Shown here: piece by piece, positions 26,276 through 34,569 of the stretch
Position numbering within the stretch: the first letter of the stretch is position 1
Layout of the letters: every line of letters begins with the position of its first letter
Assembly: GCA_027063755.1 (NCBI GenBank)
Contig: JAMORD010000040.1
Location: forward strand, 1-48,162
Source: a bacterium
GTDB lineage: Bacteria > Coprothermobacterota > Coprothermobacteria > Coprothermobacterales > JAADFF01
Reading direction: 5' to 3'
DNA: 48,162 nt
Position numbers and translations under genes: made by a program
The notes under the pieces: generated by a model
Databases searched by the model: none
What the model was told of the DNA's origin: nothing
Seen by the model: only the letters and a program-made list of their open reading frames with translations

Positions 26276-27004
26276 GTGATAAGGGTAAAGCTCCTTGCAC
26301 ACACACCAAACCCAGATGCTGTTGTTTATTATGCTACGAAACTGACATACACTACGGATGAGCCACTACAGATGTGGGATGAGATACTAACCCACAAAGA
26401 TGAGCCCAAATATAAAAGGCGCATGAAAAAACTTATACACACTGTTTTAAAGCGAGGCCATCATAGTGTGCTTGAGCATGCAAATTTCACATTTATAGTT
26501 GATGGGTGCAGTAGAGTATGCACCCATCAACTTGTTAGGCATAGAATAGCCTCCTATAGTCAGCGGTCTCACAGATACACCGAGATAAATGATGAAGCTT
26601 TTCAGGTGCCACCTACTATTGCAAATAGTGAAGAGGCTATAGCCCTTTATCGGGAGCATATCGGTAAGTCTGTAGACATTTATCATAAACTCATTGACAT
26701 GGGCATACCCAGAGAAGATGCCCGTTTTCTCATTCCTCAAGCTGTGGCATCGCCTATTATGGTGACGATGAATGCCAGAGAGCTTATCCACTTTTTTGGT
26801 CTTAGACTTTGCACCCATGCCCAGTGGGAAATAAGGCAGGCTGCGGCTTTGATGCTAAATGAGGTAAAAAGGGTTGCTCCTATAATATTTGATGGTGTGG
26901 GACCAAGATGTGTTATGCTGGGATATTGTCCTGAAGGTGATGAAGAGTGTTATATGAATGTCGTTTTAACACAGAAAGGGAGAGGTGAAGATAGTGCTTC
27001 CTGA
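26276..27004 (+). CDS. thyX: Flavin-dependent thymidylate synthase ThyX
   Basis: Methylates dUMP to dTMP with methylene-tetrahydrofolate and FADH2. The 242-residue protein carries the ThyX signature RHRx7S as [11 protein letters not shown] (88-98), with HxxxEH upstream ([12 protein letters not shown]) and [16 protein letters not shown] in the C-terminal part. The GTG start is 8 bases after the rho stop, with AAGGGTGA before it. The gene draws on the folate pool loaded by the glycine cleavage system encoded just upstream. No thyA is seen. A perfect 13-bp hairpin covers codons 75-86, and the 3' end overlaps prfA. Confidence 0.95.
   Translation: MIRVKLLAHTPNPDAVVYYATKLTYTTDEPLQMWDEILTHKDEPKYKRRMKKLIHTVLKRGHHSVLEHANFTFIVDGCSRVCTHQLVRHRIASYSQRSHRYTEINDEAFQVPPTIANSEEAIALYREHIGKSVDIYHKLIDMGIPREDARFLIPQAVASPIMVTMNARELIHFFGLRLCTHAQWEIRQAAALMLNEVKRVAPIIFDGVGPRCVMLGYCPEGDEECYMNVVLTQKGRGEDSAS
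26498..26531. other. Perfect 13-bp stem-loop inside thyX
   Basis: GTTGATGGGTGCA (26498-26510) and TGCACCCATCAAC (26519-26531) are exact reverse complements with an 8-base loop. The arms encode V75-C78 and C82-L86, just before the catalytic RHR motif, so the pairing must come from synonymous codon choice on conserved protein. By rough arithmetic, a 13-bp perfect repeat with a short loop is expected about 0.01 times in a window this size. No T-run follows. Confidence 0.6.
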
Positions 27005-28085
27005 AGAGATTCTTATAAAAAAGTGCAAAGAACTTGTAAGTGAATATGAAAATATAGAGCGTCAGCTTAGCGATCCTTCTACATATTCCGACCAAAACAA
27101 AATGGTAGAACTGTCCCGTAAGAGAAAGGCTCTTCAGAAGGTAGTGCCTACGGCTAAAAGGTATCTAGAACTTATACAGCGTAGAGAAGAAGCAAAGCAG
27201 ATTCTTGAAGAAGAAACTGATGAGGATATGCTGGAACTTGCCAAAGAAGAATTGAAAGAGGTAGAAAAAGAGCTTGAGGAGATGGAAGAGAAACTTCCAG
27301 ATGTATTGGTTCCACCTGACCCTGATGATGAGCGTAATGTCATTATGGAAATTCGTGCCGGCGTTGGGGGTGAAGAGGCAGCTCTGTTTGCTGGAGACCT
27401 CTTTAGAATGTATTCTCGCTATGCCGAGCGTAAGGGGTGGGCGGTAGATGTGCTTTCGGTCAATGAGACTGACCTTGGTGGTATTAAAGAGATTACATTT
27501 GAGGTGAAAGGGGAAGGCGTGTATTCCCATCTGAAATATGAGGGAGGAGTGCACAGGGTTCAGCGTGTGCCTGTTACAGAGTCTGGCGGTAGAATACATA
27601 CCTCTGCTGCATCGGTTGTTGTTATGAAAGAACCAGATGAAGTGGAAATTGATATTAAACCTGAAGATATTGAAATGGAGACATTTCGCTCAGGTGGGAA
27701 AGGTGGCCAACACCAGAATAAGCGTGAAAGTGGTGTGAGACTTATACATAAACCTACAGGTATTACCGTTGTTGTTACCACTGAGAGGTCTCAGCATCAG
27801 AATAGGGCTAAAGCTATGAAGATTTTAAAGGCGAGAGTATACCAGATGATGCAGCAACAACAGGAACAAGAGGTGTCTGCACTTCGTCGCTCTCTTGTGG
27901 GGTCTGGTGATAGAAGTGAGAAGATTCGTACCTATAATTTCCCACAAAGCCGTGTGACAGACCATCGCATAGGTCTAACACTGTATAATCTGGATGCCAT
28001 ACTTGACGGTGACCTTGATGAGTTGGTGCAAGCACTGAGGGTAGCAGAGACAAAAGACAAACTACAGAGTATATCCCAGAGTTGA
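26994..28085 (+). CDS. prfA: Peptide chain release factor 1
   Basis: Recognises UAA and UAG and releases the finished peptide. The 363-residue factor has the RF1 codon-reading motif P193-V-T195 (RF2 has SPF), and G237-G238-Q239, the glutamine that PrmC methylates. The GGQ flank reads [13 protein letters not shown], where E. coli has GAGGQHVNTTDS, a visible divergence. A long coiled-coil with many Glu/Lys precedes (about 55-95). The GTG at 26994 has GAGAGGTGA 5 bases before it; a GTG at 26985 is an alternative. It overlaps thyX and its stop overlaps prmC as TGATG. Confidence 0.95.
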   Translation: MLPEEILIKKCKELVSEYENIERQLSDPSTYSDQNKMVELSRKRKALQKVVPTAKRYLELIQRREEAKQILEEETDEDMLELAKEELKEVEKELEEMEEKLPDVLVPPDPDDERNVIMEIRAGVGGEEAALFAGDLFRMYSRYAERKGWAVDVLSVNETDLGGIKEITFEVKGEGVYSHLKYEGGVHRVQRVPVTESGGRIHTSAASVVVMKEPDEVEIDIKPEDIEMETFRSGGKGGQHQNKRESGVRLIHKPTGITVVVTTERSQHQNRAKAMKILKARVYQMMQQQQEQEVSALRRSLVGSGDRSEKIRTYNFPQSRVTDHRIGLTLYNLDAILDGDLDELVQALRVAETKDKLQSISQS

Positions 28086-28897
28086 TGGATGTTTTTTCTG
28101 CACGGAAAGTTATCAAAGAAGCCCTCTTGCATACTTATGGCACAGTTTATGAATATGATGTATGCTTTGTTCTAAAGTATTGTTTTGGCTTGTCCTCGTG
28201 TTGGGCTGCATCTACGGATATAGGTGATATCTGGGTGCAAAAGGTTGCTCGCGATATTAGGCAAGGTATTCCCATACAGTATATTTGTGGGATAGAAGAG
28301 TTTAAGGGGAAACCCTTTCTTGTGTTTCCCGGTGTTTTTATTCCCCGTGAGGAGACAGAGGACCTTGTAGATATAGCCATTGATGCCGTGCCTCGGGGAA
28401 GCCGTATACTTGAGATAGGTGTGGGAACAGGAGTTATAAGTATTTCTCTACTTATGAGTAGACGAGATATTATGGCCATGGGGGTAGATATTAATCCTTT
28501 GGCTGTTATCAATACTTTTACCAATGCAAGAAGGTTTGAAGTAGATAGTCGCCTTCAGTTGTATCATGCCGATGTGTTTTCTTTGATAGAAATGCCAATG
28601 TCTTTTGATTTTGTTTTATCTAATCCTCCATATCTGCCAGATAGCGATAGGTTGACTATAGATGAACTTGTCAGTAAAGAACCAGAAAGTGCACTTTATG
28701 GTGGATTTACTGGTGTTGAGTTTATACATAAGGTGATAGATATCCTTATAAAAACAGGTTTTCATGGAGGGTTGCTGTTTGAATTTGATGATACCACTCA
28801 ACACTATCTTAGAAGTCATGAGAAAATGTCTGTCTCAAGGGTAAAATATTACAAAGATAGGTTTGGGAAAGAGAGGTTTGCTCTCGTATGGCTCTAA
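28085..28897 (+). CDS. prmC: Release factor glutamine methyltransferase PrmC
   Basis: Methylates the GGQ glutamine of release factors using S-adenosylmethionine. The 270-residue protein has the N-terminal helical domain, then FIPREETEDLVD, the SAM loop EIGVGTGVIS, and the catalytic N180-P-P-Y183. Classic pairing with prfA directly upstream. The ATG shares one base with the prfA stop (TGATG); a TTG one codon earlier is unlikely. Its stop overlaps the phosphatase gene by 10 bases. Confidence 0.93.
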   Translation: MDVFSARKVIKEALLHTYGTVYEYDVCFVLKYCFGLSSCWAASTDIGDIWVQKVARDIRQGIPIQYICGIEEFKGKPFLVFPGVFIPREETEDLVDIAIDAVPRGSRILEIGVGTGVISISLLMSRRDIMAMGVDINPLAVINTFTNARRFEVDSRLQLYHADVFSLIEMPMSFDFVLSNPPYLPDSDRLTIDELVSKEPESALYGGFTGVEFIHKVIDILIKTGFHGGLLFEFDDTTQHYLRSHEKMSVSRVKYYKDRFGKERFALVWL

Positions 28898-29610
28898 TAA
28901 TATCTGTTGCAGAAATAGGCAAGGTTAGAAGCAATATGGAAGATTATGTGTATCCTGCTCCTGGAACACATATGACAGTTTCACCACCATTTGCCGCTAT
29001 TGTTGCCGATGGTGTTGCCGGTAGCCCATATGGAGAACGTGCCTCTCAGGCTGCTGTAGAGATTGCCATGGCGTACTTCAAAGACATGATGGATAGAGGA
29101 GTGTCTCCCAGTCTTCAGCTTATTAAGGCCATATTTGATAAGGTACAAGAGGCGCTAATATTCTTGCAAGAGGCAGATCCTTCTATGCGGGGTGCTTCAA
29201 CTACTATGAGCATGGCTATATTTGATGATAGTACAGCCTATATTGGTTATGCCGGTGATTCTCCAATATTTCTTATTAGGGGACCCCGTATTAGGCGCAT
29301 TGATGAGCCACATGTTGTTGGCACTTGGGTATATTCTGAGGGTAGTTTAGTGCTTAATACTACACTTGTTAATTGTATGGGGGGCTATCCTGGTATATAT
29401 GCAGGTCCGGGGAAGCATGAATGTTCGCTGAAAAAGGGAGATATTATATTCTTGTCATCTGATGGTGTTACCCTTCATGTATCACCTGAAGAGATTAGAG
29501 ATGCCTTTTTAGAAAAATCCCCTCGTGAGGCTGTACAGCATATCAAACATCTTGTTTATGAGCGAGGGGCATTTGACAATTTTAGCTTCGTGGTGGTTGT
29601 ATGGGAGTAA
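28888..29610 (+). CDS. PP2C-family protein phosphatase
   Basis: Metal-dependent Ser/Thr phosphatase, probable partner of the kinase that follows. The 240-residue protein has the PP2C metal-binding residues: NMED near 15-18, VADGVAGSPYGERAS, the GDS of GYAGDSPIF, LSSDGVTLHVS and GAFDNFSF at the C terminus. It has no membrane segment. The start overlaps prmC by 10 bases and the stop overlaps the kinase gene by 10, so the two signalling proteins are probably made in fixed proportion. PP2C-kinase pairs are common in Gram-positive bacteria; placement next to prmC is less usual. Confidence 0.9.
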   Translation: MALIISVAEIGKVRSNMEDYVYPAPGTHMTVSPPFAAIVADGVAGSPYGERASQAAVEIAMAYFKDMMDRGVSPSLQLIKAIFDKVQEALIFLQEADPSMRGASTTMSMAIFDDSTAYIGYAGDSPIFLIRGPRIRRIDEPHVVGTWVYSEGSLVLNTTLVNCMGGYPGIYAGPGKHECSLKKGDIIFLSSDGVTLHVSPEEIRDAFLEKSPREAVQHIKHLVYERGAFDNFSFVVVVWE

Positions 29611-31661
29611 GATATGCAAGGATTGGTGACCGTATAAGGGGTAGAGATACCGTTTACCTTATTGTTGATTTTATTGGTGAGGGCGGTATGGCACAGGTGT
29701 TTAAAGCCGTTGAAACCGATTCTGGTCTTAATGTTGCTGTGAAAATTATGAAACGCGAAAATTATGAGAGTGCGGATACATATCGTAGGGAGTTTGTTGT
29801 TCTTAGGGGACTAATGCACCCTTATATCGTAAAACTGTACGATTTTATTGATACGCCTGAATATGTCTATGTTGTTATGGAATATCTTCCCGGTGGTTCG
29901 TTAAAAGAGCGTATTGGTTCCGATGATCGTATGAAACTTATAGAAGATATTATTAAAGTGGCTCTTGCCATAGATTTTGCACATGCTAATGGGGTAATAC
30001 ACAGGGATATCAAACCTGCCAATGTCTTATACGATGAAGGAAATGAGCCCCGTATTACCGATTTTGGTATAGCCATAAATATGTTTTCCCACACTGTTAA
30101 GGGTAGGTATGCCGGTACACCGGCATATATGGCTCCAGAGCAAATAAAGGGTGAGCCCCTTGACCCGCGCACCGATATATATCAGTTAGGGCTTATGCTT
30201 TATGAAATAATGACAGGGCATTTACCGTTTGAACCTGATAATTCAAAAGAGTTTATGGATTGGATAGATAAAGGTTTGACAAGAGAACCATCTTTGTATG
30301 AAAAAAATATACCACCTGCATTTGATGAGGTATTTATAAAATCCCTGTCCTCTACAAGAGAAAATCGCTATAAGAGAGCTCTTGATTTTGCCGTTGAAGT
30401 AGTAAATGCATCACATCGTAGTGGTTTTTCTATTTCTCAAAATGTAGAGGATTTGTTTGCCGATGTTATGGCAAGAGCTGTTGTTAATGTTGAACCTGAA
30501 GAAAGTATTGTTTATATAGAAGATGAATTTGTTGGGGTGGCACCGGTTATAGTGGACAGGATATTTCCTGGCAGTAAGCACATGAAGGTTAAACGCCCGT
30601 TATTCAAAACGATAAATGCTTATGTATGGATGGAGCCAGGTGAAACTTCGTACTTTGATTTTGAGATGGAACCTTCAGATAAGAATAAAGTGGGTCCTAT
30701 TAGGTTAGTAAAGCCTGTGTTTGATGCCTATACATCAGTGTATGGTTTGTATATTCTTAGCAAAGGTATCCTTGCCCGTATAAATATAGATGGTACACCG
30801 AGTATATTTGATGAAGTAGCTGTTCCCATATCTAAGGGAGGAGAACTTTTTAGACTGGGTGATGTGTTGGCAATATTGTCATCTGATGAGCTTCTTTTCC
30901 TTGATATGCCTCGGTTTCAGCTTTATCATACAGGTATTTATATAAAAGATTTAACCCGTATTGTTGAAGGGGGAGAGCATTCTTTGGCAATATTGACAAC
31001 TCGCAAGGTGTTCTGGCTTCAAAAGGGAGGGGAGGTTAGACACTTTAAAGGATATTTTGAGAATGTAGCACCAGGAAACAATGTTATAGCCCTTTACAAC
31101 GGTGAATATATCTCTATTATGACTCCATTTGATGAAAGGGCCCGGGTCAAAACAGATAGCTGGGTTAGGGGGATTTATATTTTAGATAAAGTGGGAGTTT
31201 TAATGATAGATTATGTCAATCATCTATCATTTGTTGACTTTGATGGTAATCTCATAGGTGAAATTATCAGTCCCTTTAAATATCCTATAGAAATGGTAAG
31301 ACGTATTCGTGGAGATGCATATCTTGTTACCACAAAACACAAAGTAGCGTTGCTAATGTATGATGGGACAGAGTTTCACTTTGCAGGAAAACCAGAACCT
31401 TTGCCATCGGGAACATATACTGTTATTTTATCTATGTATGTGCCTGTTGGTCCTGTCATAGTTAGACGTAACAGATATATCTCGGTGCTGGATATCATGG
31501 GAACCAATCGTTATGTATACGATATTGGTAGGGTGCCAGGTGGATTTACCACATGGGTTAAAGGGGTTAGAACATCTGGTCCTTATATTACTATCACTTT
31601 GACCAATGATTCTGTATTTGTTTATAATGTCTTATCGTGGCAATCTTTGTGGAAAAGTTAA
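29601..31661 (+). CDS. Soluble Ser/Thr protein kinase with PEGA-like and propeller-like domains
   Basis: The 686-residue protein opens with a Hanks-type kinase (about 15-275): GEGGMAQVF loop, Lys48 in VAVKI, H134-R-D-IKPAN catalytic loop, D154-F-G, and GTPAYMAPEQ in the activation segment. A PEGA-like domain (about 290-355, VNVEPEESIVYIEDEFVGVAP) follows, then some 310 residues of repeated beta strands (GLYILSKGILARINIDG, NVIALYNGEYISIM, DAYLVTTKHKVALLMYDG) like a beta-propeller. I find no membrane helix, although PEGA and propeller domains usually lie outside the cell in such kinases. It is the last gene of the long + run and its stop overlaps that of trmI. Confidence 0.85.
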   Translation: MGVRYARIGDRIRGRDTVYLIVDFIGEGGMAQVFKAVETDSGLNVAVKIMKRENYESADTYRREFVVLRGLMHPYIVKLYDFIDTPEYVYVVMEYLPGGSLKERIGSDDRMKLIEDIIKVALAIDFAHANGVIHRDIKPANVLYDEGNEPRITDFGIAINMFSHTVKGRYAGTPAYMAPEQIKGEPLDPRTDIYQLGLMLYEIMTGHLPFEPDNSKEFMDWIDKGLTREPSLYEKNIPPAFDEVFIKSLSSTRENRYKRALDFAVEVVNASHRSGFSISQNVEDLFADVMARAVVNVEPEESIVYIEDEFVGVAPVIVDRIFPGSKHMKVKRPLFKTINAYVWMEPGETSYFDFEMEPSDKNKVGPIRLVKPVFDAYTSVYGLYILSKGILARINIDGTPSIFDEVAVPISKGGELFRLGDVLAILSSDELLFLDMPRFQLYHTGIYIKDLTRIVEGGEHSLAILTTRKVFWLQKGGEVRHFKGYFENVAPGNNVIALYNGEYISIMTPFDERARVKTDSWVRGIYILDKVGVLMIDYVNHLSFVDFDGNLIGEIISPFKYPIEMVRRIRGDAYLVTTKHKVALLMYDGTEFHFAGKPEPLPSGTYTVILSMYVPVGPVIVRRNRYISVLDIMGTNRYVYDIGRVPGGFTTWVKGVRTSGPYITITLTNDSVFVYNVLSWQSLWKS

Positions 31662-32419
31662 ATATCGGGTAGATATATGCCGTATACGAGAAATGCCGTG
31701 TGAGAAACCATACGCATCTCTGGATGGGCTATACCGTGATCTCCATCTATTTCCCATTCTCTTACCAAGATCTCCATTGTTGTGATATTGAAAAAGTTAT
31801 TTTCTTTTAAACTGGATACAGCCTTGGTAATCTGAGGAATGTTAGGAAGGTATAACACAATTCTACCTGAAGGTTTTAGGGCTTTTTTGATATGAGGGAT
31901 AACAACCCATGGTGTAGGTAGGTCAAGAACAGCGGCATCGTAAAAAGAGTTTTCTGGTACTTCTTCTACTTTGCCAATACGCCATTCTACTGGTATATGT
32001 TCTTTCCAACCCTCAACATTTTTCATGGCCTGCATTTGATGTTCTGGCCTGACATCATATGAAACGACAAGACCTGAGGGGGCAACAGCTCTGCCGAGGA
32101 AAAGCGTAAGACTGCCTGAGCCACTACCTGCTTCAAGAACCCTATCGCCATCTTTCAAGTCAAGTAAACTGACAATGCGAGAGCTCTCTTTAGGGTATAC
32201 GATCTGTGCTCTTCGTGGCATTTTTAAGACATAGTCTTCCAGTGATGGTTCCATAACAACGAATTTGGCACCCTTTGACGAAACAATATGTGTTTTACCT
32301 GCCAGTATCTCGTCGTGAATTATGGTGCCATGGTGAAAATGGCTTTTACCACCAGGTACAACATTAATGAGGAAACGTCTACCTTTTCTGTCTATTAGTA
32401 GTTTCAGATTTTTTTTCAA
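31658..32419 (-). CDS. trmI: tRNA (adenine-58-N1)-methyltransferase TrmI
   Basis: Methylates A58 in the tRNA T-loop, a modification linked to heat tolerance. The 253-residue protein has an N-terminal small barrel (HHGTIIHDEILAGK), the SAM-binding EAGSGSGSLTLFLGRAV, SYDVRPEH, the catalytic-region VLDLPTPW, and the C-terminal HPEMRMVSHTAFLVYG. The order and length match the Thermus and mycobacterial TrmI group. The TTG start is preceded by GAGAGGT at 9 bases and lies inside the upstream gene (41-base overlap). Its TAA shares bases with the TAA of the kinase gene running the other way. Confidence 0.9.
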   Translation of the reverse strand: MKKNLKLLIDRKGRRFLINVVPGGKSHFHHGTIIHDEILAGKTHIVSSKGAKFVVMEPSLEDYVLKMPRRAQIVYPKESSRIVSLLDLKDGDRVLEAGSGSGSLTLFLGRAVAPSGLVVSYDVRPEHQMQAMKNVEGWKEHIPVEWRIGKVEEVPENSFYDAAVLDLPTPWVVIPHIKKALKPSGRIVLYLPNIPQITKAVSSLKENNFFNITTMEILVREWEIDGDHGIAHPEMRMVSHTAFLVYGIYLPDI

Positions 32420-32804
32420 GCTTTCTTACCTCTCTTCCTTCTTTTATGCTCTGGTATGTCAAGAATAATCCCCACAGTGTTGCAAATACAAGTCCCCATG
32501 TTGAGCGAAATAGGAGTGCCAGTCCCGCAAATAGCATAAATGTCCCGAGGTATATGGGATGTGACTGTTCAGCATATATACCCTCTTTTAAAATCGTATC
32601 ACGATGTTTTTTCATAAGTATCCAATTTTCTGTTGCCCTGCCTAATAGAAAACCGGAGTAGAAAGTAATGGCAACGCTCATGAGTCTTAGCCCTAAAGTA
32701 TCTGCTACAGGGAGCTTACCTGCACCAACAGCAATACTTAAAGCAGCCGTTGTGAGTAAGACCAATTGCACAATGTTTGGTAATCTCTTTTTACCCATAG
32801 CCAT
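32379..32804 (-). CDS. Isoprenylcysteine carboxyl methyltransferase-like membrane protein
   Basis: About 141 residues with three to four hydrophobic helices and the ICMT/PEMT-family motif GIYAEQSHPIYLGTF (usual form GxYxxxRHPxYLG; the Arg is Ser here), followed by a charged tail. Such proteins bind S-adenosylmethionine and methylate lipids or prenylcysteines; the real substrate is unknown. The frame extends upstream to 32906, but those residues read as noise and overlap the divergent gene. ATG at 32804 or 32798 both lie only a few bases after a TATAAT, suggesting a nearly leaderless mRNA. It overlaps trmI by 41 bases. Confidence 0.75.
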   Translation of the reverse strand: MAMGKKRLPNIVQLVLLTTAALSIAVGAGKLPVADTLGLRLMSVAITFYSGFLLGRATENWILMKKHRDTILKEGIYAEQSHPIYLGTFMLFAGLALLFRSTWGLVFATLWGLFLTYQSIKEGREVRKLEKKSETTNRQKR

Positions 32805-32815
32805 TATATTATAAT
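32805..32815. promoter_or_regulatory. Back-to-back TATAAT elements between divergent genes
   Basis: TATAAT is read on the - strand at 32813-32808, toward the ICMT-like gene, and on the + strand at 32810-32815, toward the DUF2225 gene, so the two -10 boxes interlock. -35 matches are poor both ways. On the - strand the first ATG is 3 bases past the box, so transcription would start within or beside the start codon. Confidence 0.4.
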
Positions 32816-32856
32816 GGAAATGAAGGACATAAAAACATCCTTGGGGGTTGGTTAGA

Positions 32857-34098
32857 GTGAGACCATATTGGTACGAAGAGAGAACATGTCCTATATGTGG
32901 TAACACATTTCAAGTGAAGATTTTAAGGTCGGGTTATGCTTATAGAGTGCTTGCTATAGATGTTGATATGTTTCCCCATGTAGATGGGGAACATCCTGTA
33001 CTTTATGAAGTTGATATGTGTCCCAAATGTGGCTATGCATATTACAGAAATGAGTTTGATAGGCCGCCAATAAAAGACAGGGCAGAACTTATAAAGTTTC
33101 TTGTAAAGGTGCCGGCATCTGATAAGGTTGTGGCGGCAAAACCCGATAGAGATCCTGAAGGGGCTTTAAGGATTTATCAGTGGGTATATAATCTCCTTGA
33201 ATTTACAAATGCTCCTAAACATAAAATAGGACTTACACTTCATAAGATGGCGTGGATATACAGACTTATAGGAAATGATGAGAAAGAGAAGGAATATCTT
33301 GGCAAAGCATTGCAGATGTATGAAGAGGCTTTATCAAGCACAAAAGAGCGTTATCCTTCAAAAGAAATGTTTGTGAAGGTTATATATTCTGCCGGTGTTA
33401 TTGCCTATATGCTGGGGTATTACGAGAAGGCCGTAAAATACCTTAATGACCTACTGAAGCTGGAACAATCTGGTCAGAAGTTATCGCCGGTGATGAGAAA
33501 ACATGTGTTTGATGTGTGGCAAGATTTAAGGGGTAAGGTTGCGTCGGCAGAAAATATAGATATTGGTAAAGAGGAGAAAAGTGCTGAGGATATATCCGAA
33601 GATGCTATGCTCTCAGCGCTGAGAAATGCTTATCGCACACTGGAGGGTAAACTATCTGTAAAAGAAATGAATATATCATCTGATAAAAAATCGTTTTATA
33701 CGCCTTTAAAGAGATTCTATTTGGCAATGGCTCATCTTTCATTTTTGGAACACTTCAATAAGATTGATGCCGGAAGTTGGAAGGATTTTATGAAGATGTT
33801 TTACCAGGTAATGGAATTTTTTGGTAGAACGGGAGCACGATATGCAGGTATTTCTTCAGGCTATGAAATGTTATTTGATGGCAGAAATGCTACATCGTGT
33901 ATTATTATTAGTCCTGTAAGTATGGTAGAAGATTATGTGAAACAGTGTGGTGGACATACTAAAAATATAATGGTAGTTGGTATAATTGAAACAGAGGAAG
34001 ATGAAGCACTTGCTTCTAATCTTGGATTTGAGGTGGTTGATGAAGGAATGTGGCTTTACGATGGACGCCTTTATCCGTGCCTTCTCTTCAAAAAGTGA
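32857..34098 (+). CDS. DUF2225 protein with C-terminal extension
   Basis: Function unknown. The N-terminal 210 residues match DUF2225: a CPICG pair near 11-15, DVDMFPHVDGEHPVLYEVDM, then CPKCGYAYY, together a likely zinc-binding site, and TPR-like helices (about 95-215) with YYEKAVKYLNDLLKLE. A second part of about 200 residues is not part of the family as I know it and ends with a small alpha/beta stretch (NIMVVGIIETEEDEALASNLGFEVVDEG). The GTG at 32857 or TTG at 32848 could start it; neither has a strong ribosome site. It stands just before cheW, heading the chemotaxis-motility run, which hints at a motility or signalling link. Confidence 0.75.
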   Translation: MRPYWYEERTCPICGNTFQVKILRSGYAYRVLAIDVDMFPHVDGEHPVLYEVDMCPKCGYAYYRNEFDRPPIKDRAELIKFLVKVPASDKVVAAKPDRDPEGALRIYQWVYNLLEFTNAPKHKIGLTLHKMAWIYRLIGNDEKEKEYLGKALQMYEEALSSTKERYPSKEMFVKVIYSAGVIAYMLGYYEKAVKYLNDLLKLEQSGQKLSPVMRKHVFDVWQDLRGKVASAENIDIGKEEKSAEDISEDAMLSALRNAYRTLEGKLSVKEMNISSDKKSFYTPLKRFYLAMAHLSFLEHFNKIDAGSWKDFMKMFYQVMEFFGRTGARYAGISSGYEMLFDGRNATSCIIISPVSMVEDYVKQCGGHTKNIMVVGIIETEEDEALASNLGFEVVDEGMWLYDGRLYPCLLFKK

Positions 34099-34116
34099 GA
34101 AAGGGTGGTGGTGCAG

Positions 34117-34569
34117 ATGAATGTGGGCATGGTAGTGTTTGGGCTTAAAGATAAGTATATGGCTGCCCCGATTGAGTATGTCAAAGAGATCTTAAAACTT
34201 GACAAGATTACCAGACTCCCCAATGCACCGGTTATCGTTAAAGGACTCATGAATGTTCGTGGTATCTTGCTTCCCGTTGTGGATGGTAGAAAATTGTTTG
34301 ATGTGGAAGATAACGAAGAACTAACAGAAGAACAGAAAAAACAGATGCGTATACTTTGGGTATCTACCGGTAGAGAAGGAGAAGAGGATATAGGTATACT
34401 TGTTGACCATATACTTGGTATTTTATTTGTAGATGAAGAAGAACTCAAAGAAGTTCCGGAAGGAATGGAAGGAGCAGAAAAATTTAAGGCAAGCCTTCTT
34501 TGGAATGATAAATTTGTGCTCATGATAGATATTGATAATCTTCTTAGAGGAAGGGGGGACGGTAGATGA
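34117..34569 (+). CDS. cheW: Chemotaxis coupling protein CheW
   Basis: Links chemoreceptors to the kinase CheA. The 150-residue protein has the CheW fold: YMAAPIEYVKEILKLDKITRLP, then GLMNVRGILLPVVDGRKLFD (the receptor- and CheA-binding loop), and DHILGILFVDEEELKEVP. A GTG run upstream (34105-34113) gives alternative starts; ATG 34117 is preferred for spacing. The stop overlaps the CheA start as ATGA. No methyl-accepting receptor, CheY, CheR or CheB is encoded in the window. Confidence 0.92.
   Translation: MNVGMVVFGLKDKYMAAPIEYVKEILKLDKITRLPNAPVIVKGLMNVRGILLPVVDGRKLFDVEDNEELTEEQKKQMRILWVSTGREGEEDIGILVDHILGILFVDEEELKEVPEGMEGAEKFKASLLWNDKFVLMIDIDNLLRGRGDGR

Noticed and set aside
30109-30128. 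Palindrome TATGCCGGT-AC-ACCGGCATA in the kinase gene
   Set aside because: The 2-base spacing allows only about 8 bp with a workable loop, it encodes the conserved activation segment, and a repeat of this size can arise by chance.
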